33,265 bases of DNA from Deinococcus sp045062605 (GTDB lineage Bacteria > Deinococcota > Deinococci > Deinococcales > Deinococcaceae). A program made the position numbers and the translations under genes. Position 1 is the stretch's first letter. Each line of letters starts with the position of its first letter. A model generated the notes under the pieces. The model saw only the letters and a list, made by a program, of their open reading frames with translations. It was not told the DNA's origin and searched no databases. Shown here in pieces: positions 28,605-33,265 of this stretch. The stretch lies in contig NZ_JBJGDW010000043.1 of assembly GCF_045062605.1 (NCBI RefSeq), positions 1-33,265 of the forward strand, in the 5' to 3' direction.

Positions 28605-29468
28605 GTGGAGAGAAACGACGCTGTAATGCCCTCGGTTGCCATCGTATGTGCGGCCATCATGTGGATTCTTTTGCTGTTCCTGTTCAACAAGGAAACTGCG
28701 CCCGAACCCGTGACTGTTGATCTGGCCGTTGTGGCCAACATCAGCAAGGAATACCCGACCATTGGCAAATCGCTCTACACCTCTGCGGGTTGCGTGGGCT
28801 GTCACGGTGCCCAGGGGCAGGGTATCGTGGGGCCGGCGCTGGCAGGCGATACCAAGATCCTGAAAGACCCCGTGTACGTGCATAGCATCCTGATCAACGG
28901 CAAGGGAGCCATGCCCGCTTACGGCGAGAAGCTCAAGGAAAACGAGATCTATGCTGTCGCCAACTACGTTCTGAACAGTTGGGGCAATAAGATTCCCGAA
29001 CTGCTGACCCCGGCCACCGTCGCAGCAGGCCAGAACAAGATTGATCCGGCAGTTCTGAAAAACCGCAGCCGCTTTGTTCCCGAGGACATCAAGCTCCCGG
29101 AAATATTCCTGGCCACTTTCATCATGGTGCTGCTCACCTACGGCCTGATCGGGCTGTACAGCGTCTGGACCGAGGGCACCGAGTTGCACCCCGGCATTCA
29201 CAAGGTGCGTTCCACGCCGATTGCCATGCTCAGTATGGTTGTGACCCTGGGCTTGACCCTGCTGTTTAGCGTGCTGTTTGCCCGCCAGATGGTGGTTGAC
29301 TACGCAGGCTGGGGAGCCAGCGAACCCGTGATGCCCAATGTCACTGCCGAGGGCTTTTACGCCGCCATGATCATCCTGCTGCTGGCCGTTGCCATCGGCC
29401 TGTACAAAAAGTTTTTCATGGACGGCGAGGTGCTGGTCGAGGACGCCAGCGGCGAATTCCCCTGGTAA
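28605..29468 (+). CDS. Membrane-bound c-type cytochrome of the bc/b6f-type complex
   Basis: A 287-aa subunit that carries electrons away from the quinol:cytochrome c reductase on the outer face of the inner membrane. An N-terminal membrane anchor (about 8-27) is followed by a mono-haem domain with CVGCH at 63-67 and the likely axial methionine M103 in GAMPAYG. Three more membrane helices lie at about 166-187, 207-226 and 254-270. That helix arrangement differs from ordinary cytochrome c1. GTG 28605 follows a GAGGGAGAAAG ribosome site. It is the first gene of an operon with the Rieske and cytochrome b genes. Confidence 0.88.
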   Translation: MERNDAVMPSVAIVCAAIMWILLLFLFNKETAPEPVTVDLAVVANISKEYPTIGKSLYTSAGCVGCHGAQGQGIVGPALAGDTKILKDPVYVHSILINGKGAMPAYGEKLKENEIYAVANYVLNSWGNKIPELLTPATVAAGQNKIDPAVLKNRSRFVPEDIKLPEIFLATFIMVLLTYGLIGLYSVWTEGTELHPGIHKVRSTPIAMLSMVVTLGLTLLFSVLFARQMVVDYAGWGASEPVMPNVTAEGFYAAMIILLLAVAIGLYKKFFMDGEVLVEDASGEFPW

Positions 29469-29517
29469 GGTCTCCGTTAAGTTGCCCCTAATCATTTCTT
29501 CCCGTGAGGTTTGAACC

Positions 29518-30180
29518 ATGACCCGTTACCGTAAGCAAGATCCCGAATTGACCCGCCGCCGCTTTATCAATGCGGCCATGGGCACCACCGCCACCGTGGG
29601 CATTGTCAGTCTGGTGGGCGTGCTGGGCACCGCCAACCCGGTGTTCCGTCTGACCCGCGACAAGATGCCCCCCGTCGAGGGAGACATTCTGGTCCATGCC
29701 GCCGCCAGCCAGGAAGGCGATCCGATCAAGATCAGCGAACTCAGCGACCAGCTTGTGCGTGCCTGGCCGATGGGCAAGGACAAGGAAGGCAACAACCTGA
29801 TCCGCAAGGGCGATCCCAACAACGTGCTGGCAATTTTCCGCTTTCCCGCAGGCAAGATCATCGCCCCCACCAACATCGAAGCCACCATCAACGGCGAGAT
29901 CGTGGCCTACAGCGACGTCTGTACCCACGCAGGCTGCTCTGTGGCCGATGATGACCAGACTGCGGGTCAGATGAAATGCCCCTGTCATTCGGGTCAATAC
30001 GATCCTAAGCGCGGTTGCATGGTGGTGGGCGGCCCACCTCCGCGTGCATTGGCACAGTTGCCGATCAAGCAGCAGGGCGACAATCTGGTGGTGGGCGGAT
30101 TCTTCCTCGAAAACCCGTATCCCTTCACGGAATCCGAGTGGGAAGCCCGCAAGGAAGCTGTCAAAGCGCAACTCGCATGA
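29518..30180 (+). CDS. qcrA: Rieske iron-sulfur protein of the cytochrome bc complex
   Basis: A 220-aa [2Fe-2S] subunit that accepts an electron from quinol and passes it to cytochrome c. The N-terminus has a twin-arginine-type signal anchor (TRRRFINAAMG, then one hydrophobic segment to about 38), consistent with export in folded form by Tat. The cluster motifs are complete: C135-T-H137-A-G-C140 and C154-P-C156-H157-S-G, with the outer cysteines forming the usual disulfide. The GGPPPRAL proline loop follows. It lies 49 bases after the cytochrome c gene and 37 before cytochrome b, in one operon. GTGAGG upstream is a modest Shine-Dalgarno. Confidence 0.95.
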   Translation: MTRYRKQDPELTRRRFINAAMGTTATVGIVSLVGVLGTANPVFRLTRDKMPPVEGDILVHAAASQEGDPIKISELSDQLVRAWPMGKDKEGNNLIRKGDPNNVLAIFRFPAGKIIAPTNIEATINGEIVAYSDVCTHAGCSVADDDQTAGQMKCPCHSGQYDPKRGCMVVGGPPPRALAQLPIKQQGDNLVVGGFFLENPYPFTESEWEARKEAVKAQLA

Positions 30181-30217
30181 AACCCAGCCCCTCTGAGCAA
30201 CACAAGGAGAACAGCGC

Positions 30218-31534
30218 ATGAACCAGTGGCTCGACGAACGCCTGCACATCTCGCGCCTGAACGACAAGTTTCTGCGCAAAGCCTTTCCCGTTCACCACAG
30301 CTTCTTCCTGGGTGAAATCACGCTGTTCAGCCTGATCATCTTGATCATCACCGGAATCGTGTTGGCACTGTCTTACGAACCCAGCAACAGCCTGGTGGTC
30401 AACTCATTCGATCCCGGCACTGCCGATAAGCAGAACCTGATCCCAGCGGCCTACCATTCAGCCCTCAAGATCAATGCCATGCCCTTCGGCGACATGCTGC
30501 GGCGCGTTCACCACTGGACTGCCAACATCATGGTGGCTGCCGCCGTGATCCACATGATGCGCATCTACTTCACGGGCGCATTCAAGAAGCCCCGCGAGAT
30601 CAACTGGTGGATCGGCATGCTGCTGCTGATCTTTACGGCCCTGACTGCTGTAACCGGCTACATCCTGCCATATGACAACTACGCCTATAACACTGTTAAG
30701 GTGGTCTACGGCATCGCGGCGTCCATCCCCTGGGTTGGAAGCTGGCTGGCGCAAGCGGCGTTTGCGGGTAATTTCCCTGGCGACGGCATTATTCCGCGCA
30801 TCTACGGCTACCACATCATGCTGCTGCCGGGCATTCTGCTGGCCCTGACCGGCGCGCACATGCTGATCATGATCAAGCAGAAGCACACCCAGCCGCAGTA
30901 CGCCAAGCGCATTGCCTACAAGAAGATTGTCGGTGTGCCGCTGCTGACCCAGCAGACCCCGATCATGCTGATGCTGACGCTGCTGTTTGCTGGCATTATC
31001 CTGCTGTTCAGCGCCTTTATTCCGGTCCACCCCGTCGAATTTTTCGGCCCGCCCAGCACCACGCCGATCAATAACATTAAGCCCGACTGGTATCTGCTGT
31101 GGGTCTTTGGCGCGCTGGCGATCATCCCCAGCTTTGAGCTGAATATCTTCGGCGGCATCATCGGCTCTGAGTTCGTCGGCGCGATTCTGCTGCCCACCGT
31201 GGTTATCGGCGCGATGTTTGCCGTTCCTATGCTGGACATCAGCAAGGACAACAACTACTACGCCGAAAATCCCACCAATCATCCGGTGCGGCTGGCAATT
31301 GGTACAGCCTTTATGGCCCTGCTGATTACCATGTCGGTGGCCGGATATAAGCCCGATCTGATCAGCGCGAGTATCCTGACCACCGCCAATGCCAACACTG
31401 TGCTATGGATTCTGATCTTCGCGGTCCCCATCGCCACCTACTTTGCCACCATCGGCATCGTGCGTGGCATCCGCAGCCTGCGTGAAGCCGACGAGCGCGA
31501 GTCGATGGCCCACGCCGCCGCTGCTGACGACTGA
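30218..31534 (+). CDS. qcrB: Cytochrome b subunit of quinol:cytochrome c reductase
   Basis: A 438-aa integral membrane protein carrying two b haems and both quinone sites. Haem ligands are H98 and H112 (14 apart) and H199 and H214 (15 apart); the 15-residue spacing is that of b6f and Gram-positive complexes rather than mitochondrial cytochrome b. The Qo motif is PDWY (IKPDWYLLW) instead of PEWY. The N-terminal b6 part and a subunit IV-like C-terminal part are fused in one chain with about eight or nine helices. ATG 30218 follows AAGGAG (30204-30209). It is the last gene of the operon, with a terminator right after. Confidence 0.95.
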   Translation: MNQWLDERLHISRLNDKFLRKAFPVHHSFFLGEITLFSLIILIITGIVLALSYEPSNSLVVNSFDPGTADKQNLIPAAYHSALKINAMPFGDMLRRVHHWTANIMVAAAVIHMMRIYFTGAFKKPREINWWIGMLLLIFTALTAVTGYILPYDNYAYNTVKVVYGIAASIPWVGSWLAQAAFAGNFPGDGIIPRIYGYHIMLLPGILLALTGAHMLIMIKQKHTQPQYAKRIAYKKIVGVPLLTQQTPIMLMLTLLFAGIILLFSAFIPVHPVEFFGPPSTTPINNIKPDWYLLWVFGALAIIPSFELNIFGGIIGSEFVGAILLPTVVIGAMFAVPMLDISKDNNYYAENPTNHPVRLAIGTAFMALLITMSVAGYKPDLISASILTTANANTVLWILIFAVPIATYFATIGIVRGIRSLREADERESMAHAAAADD

Positions 31535-31550
31535 TTCAAGCCTCTTGAAT

Positions 31551-31581
31551 ACCGCTCCGGTCTTGTGCCGGGGCGGTTTTT
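31551..31581 (+). terminator. Terminator of the cytochrome operon
   Basis: ACCGCTCCGG (31551-31560) pairs with CCGGGGCGGT (31568-31577; one G-T pair) around a 7-base loop, followed by a T-run to 31581. It begins 17 bases after the qcrB stop. Confidence 0.85.
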
Positions 31582-31596
31582 ACTGTGTTGTATGCC

Positions 31597-31602
31597 TAGG
31601 CT
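31597..31602 (+). promoter_or_regulatory. -10-like box before a stub ORF
   Basis: TAGGCT ends 6 bases before ATG 31609, the same geometry as the leaderless genes elsewhere in this window. Confidence 0.35.
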
Positions 31603-31608
31603 GTCCAG

Positions 31609-31716
31609 ATGGAACCGCTCGCCCATCATCTGGCCCAGCAGGCCCGTCGCCTCGGCCTGGATTCGGCTGCTGGGCCTCGCCACGTCCGAACGGGCACTGA
31701 TACAGACTCCGATTGA
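31609..31716 (+). CDS. Short leaderless ORF, possibly a gene stub
   Basis: A 35-codon frame beginning MEPLAHHLAQQARRLGL, a plausible amphipathic helix with high third-position GC. Its last residues (TDTDSD) and stop lie inside the inverted-repeat element at 31700-31832. That fits the 5' end of a gene interrupted by the element. I recognise no family, and it could also be a chance frame. Confidence 0.3.
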   Translation: MEPLAHHLAQQARRLGLDSAAGPRHVRTGTDTDSD

Positions 31717-31832
31717 ATCGTCTGCAAAAACGACGAACAACCGAGTCGACTTGCAAATCTGCTAGGTAGAGCGAGAATGAGCAGAACGGTTTCTGGCTGC
31801 CAGTTTGTCGCTGCATCAGACGGAATCCGTAT
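31700..31832. mobile_element. MITE-like element with imperfect terminal inverted repeats
   Basis: Bases 31700-31716 (ATACAGACTCCGATTGA) match the reverse complement of 31816-31832 (ATACGGATTCCGTCTGA) at 13 of 17 positions. They enclose 99 bases with no coding potential and a lower GC content than the flanks. Size (133 bp), terminal repeats and location between terminators suit a small non-autonomous element or dispersed Deinococcus intergenic repeat. No target-site duplication is obvious. Confidence 0.45.
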
Positions 31833-31841
31833 GGAGCCATG

Positions 31842-31866
31842 AAAAAACCGCCCCGATAAGAGGCGG
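31842..31866 (-). terminator. Terminator of the minus-strand gene at 31905
   Basis: Read on the minus strand, CCGCCTC (31866-31860) pairs with GGGGCGG (31854-31848; one G-T pair) around a 5-base loop, followed by TTTTTT (31847-31842). It lies about 38 bases past the stop codon. Confidence 0.8.
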
Positions 31867-31904
31867 CTGAAAGTCAGGGGGAGCTGAAAATTGAGAAGAG
31901 GTGC

Positions 31905-32156
31905 TTAAGCCTGGACGCGGTTGCTCGGTCTGACCACGGCGGGCTGCTCGCCGCCCTCACGGCTGCCAGCGGCGTAGCCCACCTGCGCGCCGAACTGCCA
32001 GGCCAGCTTGACCATGAACTGGATGGCCTCCTCATCGTGGTTCTGGATCAGTTGCCGCAGATGTTCGGGTAAGCCTTCGGGCAGTGGCATGGCCCCGAGC
32101 TGCTCGTTGTATTCGGTCCGGAGCTGCTCGAACCACTCGGCGTAGGGGTTCGTCAT
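31905..32156 (-). CDS. Small acidic protein of unknown function
   Basis: An 83-aa protein that I do not recognise. It has no signal peptide and no cysteine, and is acidic in the first two thirds (YAEWFEQLRTEYNEQLG, NHDEEAIQFMVKLAWQFG) with a helical look; the C-terminal 20 residues are disordered and basic. The gene is well bounded: a leaderless start at ATG 32156 with TAAGAT 7 bases upstream, and a clear terminator downstream. It is divergent from the iron-sulfur carrier gene. Confidence 0.75.
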   Translation of the reverse strand: MTNPYAEWFEQLRTEYNEQLGAMPLPEGLPEHLRQLIQNHDEEAIQFMVKLAWQFGAQVGYAAGSREGGEQPAVVRPSNRVQA

Positions 32157-32163
32157 GAGATCT

Positions 32164-32169
32164 ATCTTA
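32164..32169 (-). promoter_or_regulatory. -10 box of the leaderless 83-aa gene
   Basis: On the minus strand TAAGAT (32169-32164) ends 7 bases before ATG 32156. Confidence 0.6.
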
Positions 32170-32316
32170 ACATGACCACACTCAAGGAATGTAAGCGGCG
32201 TGATGGATTAGACGGATCTGGTCTTAAGAGCCAGGGCACTCCAGCACGCCTTCCGTCCTTGTTCTGTGACCTGTTCACTTTGCCTTCCGGGCACCTTTTT
32301 ATTGGCCCAATGGTGT

Positions 32317-32322
32317 TAGGAT
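32317..32322 (+). promoter_or_regulatory. -10 box of leaderless iron-sulfur carrier gene
   Basis: TAGGAT ends 6 bases before ATG 32329. Confidence 0.55.
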
Positions 32323-32328
32323 TCACGC

Positions 32329-32751
32329 ATGACCGCGATCTCTCACTCTGAAACCCACGGTGACATGGCCGAAAAGCCTATGACCATCAGCGAATTTGGC
32401 GCGCAGAAAGCCCTGGGCATCATCGGCCAGAGCGGCAAGGAAAATGCAGGCGTGCGCGTGTTTATCAAAAGTGGTGGCTGTAGCGGCTACCAGTACGGCA
32501 TGGCCATCGACGACCGCGAGTTGGAGGGCGACACCATCGTGCATGACCGGGGCGTCAAGTTGCTTGTGGACCACATGAGCCTGTCGCTGCTGCAAGGCAG
32601 CGAGGTGGACTTCGTGGAAAACATGATGGGCGGCGGCTTCACGGTCAACAACCCCAACGCCACCAGCTCCTGTGGCTGCGGTCACTCCTTCCGCACCGAC
32701 AGCGGTCAGTCGCCCGACGGTGAGGGCAGCAGCGGCTGCGGCAGCCACTAG
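32329..32751 (+). CDS. HesB/IscA-family iron-sulfur cluster carrier
   Basis: A-type carrier that receives Fe-S clusters from the assembly machinery and hands them to apo-enzymes in the cytoplasm. The three ligand cysteines are present: C51 in GGCSGYQYG and C115/C117 in SCGCGHSF. The 140-aa chain is longer than the usual 105-120: about 18 residues precede the MTISEFG core start, and a Gly/Ser tail ending SSGCGSH adds an extra cysteine. ATG 32329 is supported by TAGGAT 6 bases upstream; an internal ATG (MTISEFG) is an alternative. I cannot separate ErpA, SufA and IscA by sequence alone. A terminator follows. Confidence 0.92.
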   Translation: MTAISHSETHGDMAEKPMTISEFGAQKALGIIGQSGKENAGVRVFIKSGGCSGYQYGMAIDDRELEGDTIVHDRGVKLLVDHMSLSLLQGSEVDFVENMMGGGFTVNNPNATSSCGCGHSFRTDSGQSPDGEGSSGCGSH

Positions 32752-32785
32752 GCTGCACCCATTTTTAAAATTTAAGCAGACAGAT

Positions 32786-32812
32786 ACCGGAAACCCATGT
32801 TCCGGTCTTTTC
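32786..32812 (+). terminator. Terminator after the iron-sulfur carrier gene
   Basis: ACCGGAA (32786-32792) pairs perfectly with TTCCGGT (32800-32806), 7-base loop, followed by C and a T-rich run (32808-32812). Confidence 0.75.
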
Positions 32813-32944
32813 TTATCCGTTCAATGGGATTTGCCCCTGCTCCCTGTCCTGAGAAACAGTGGTAGCGAACGTCAGATTTCTGGATAGCTTACTCTGATCG
32901 CCAGTAGATCTGCGATTTGCTTTGCCAGAGTGCATACATAACGC

Positions 32945-32972
32945 TTGACACGCTTTCACGCCGCCCTATACT
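32945..32972 (+). promoter_or_regulatory. Strong promoter of the ABC binding-protein gene
   Basis: Perfect TTGACA (32945-32950), 16-base spacer, then TATACT (32967-32972; five of six). Transcription should begin near 32979, giving a leader of about 55 bases. Confidence 0.75.
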
Positions 32973-33032
32973 GACGCTCATCTACACAGCTTGGGGCCGT
33001 GATTGGCCTGTTCAAGATTCCTGGAGGCGTTC

Positions 33033-33200
33033 ATGAAAGAATTGTCTATGAAGAAGATCCTGACCCTTTCCGCCCTTTTGCTGCTACCTGCGGTGGTGGC
33101 CCCTGCACTGGCTGGCCCGGCCAACAACAGTCTGGTGGTCGGCACCTCGCAGGAACCGCCGAATATCTACGATCCCTGGGTCACTAACCTCAGTAGCTGA
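33033..33200 (+). CDS. Start of a peptide-type ABC transporter substrate-binding protein (disrupted)
   Basis: GGAGG (33023-33027) precedes ATG 33033. The first 56 codons encode a basic start, a hydrophobic signal segment ending VVAPALAG, and then NNSLVVGTSQEPPNIYDPW, the usual opening of periplasmic dipeptide/oligopeptide-binding proteins (SBP_bac_5). The frame stops at 33200. A one-base deletion near 33195 would restore ADNFVFDRL in the next frame, but that frame also stops near the window edge. A full-length member would need about 500 codons, so most of the gene is outside the window or lost. The disruption lies next to an adapter-like sequence and may not be biological. Confidence 0.65.
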   Translation: MKELSMKKILTLSALLLLPAVVAPALAGPANNSLVVGTSQEPPNIYDPWVTNLSS

Positions 33201-33240
33201 CAACTTCGTTTTTGACCGTCTCAGACGGCGGGAAGTCCAC

Positions 33241-33250
33241 CTTCCGATCT
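33241..33250 (+). other. Illumina-adapter-like decamer near window end
   Basis: CTTCCGATCT equals the last ten bases of the standard Illumina sequencing adapter. TCAGACG, also part of the TruSeq adapter, lies shortly upstream (33221-33227) but at a spacing different from the true adapter. It may be residual adapter in a contig end or coincidence. Confidence 0.35.
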
Positions 33251-33265
33251 GTCCCTAGACAGAAA

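Noticed and set aside
32752..33032. Possible small gene between the iron-sulfur carrier and the binding-protein gene
   Set aside because: The gap holds a clear terminator and a clear promoter. The remaining frames are short and have no ribosome site or box.

Overview
The window looks like a chromosomal segment of a Deinococcus species. The evidence is high GC content, an SLH/coiled-coil/beta-barrel SlpA-type surface protein, and many genes whose start codon lies only 6-7 bases after a TAnnnT -10 box, which is the leaderless arrangement typical of Deinococcus. A b6f-like quinol:cytochrome c reductase also fits. I could not compare with any database, so the genus is an inference.

Layout. 1-1338: a hairpin and tgt (tRNA queuosine modification). 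1339-5066: a strong promoter, a leader of about 180 bases, slpA and its terminator. 5134-7359: leaderless ppaC followed by folC. 7376-9352: an SCP2-like protein (minus strand), a small unrecognised protein with a perfect Shine-Dalgarno, and a SAM-dependent methyltransferase. 9353-24887: a 15 kb plus-strand block of five secreted surface-protein genes. A first group (a small frameshifted gene and a 714-aa DUF11-type protein) ends in a terminator. A second group of three closely packed genes (928, 1609 and 1525 aa; gaps of 4 and 1 bases) contains DUF11/Ig-like modules, SdrD-B/Cna-like modules, calcium-type loops, a probable outer-membrane beta-barrel and a beta-helix, and also ends in a terminator. 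24903-28387: an EamA transporter, a CvpA-like membrane protein (minus), a NarL/LuxR response regulator, a small cysteine protein and a class A beta-lactamase-fold serine hydrolase. 28504-31581: cytochrome c, Rieske and cytochrome b of a bc/b6f-type complex. 31597-31866: a stub ORF running into a 133-bp element with imperfect terminal inverted repeats. 31905-33265: a small unrecognised protein (minus), an IscA/HesB iron-sulfur carrier, and the first part of a peptide-type ABC transporter binding protein, disrupted close to the window end.

How the genes fit together. The main theme is the cell envelope. SlpA tethers the outer layers through its SLH domain and coiled coil. The 9.7-24.8 kb cluster encodes a set of exported proteins with shared modules, including one barrel-bearing protein that could anchor or display the others. 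This cluster is the best candidate for an undescribed system; its function cannot be read from sequence alone. The remaining genes are housekeeping, respiration and regulation.

No tRNA, rRNA, CRISPR array or intact insertion sequence was seen. Two reading frames are broken (near 10070 and near 33195). The second lies close to an Illumina-adapter-like decamer at the window edge, so that end may be an assembly artefact.
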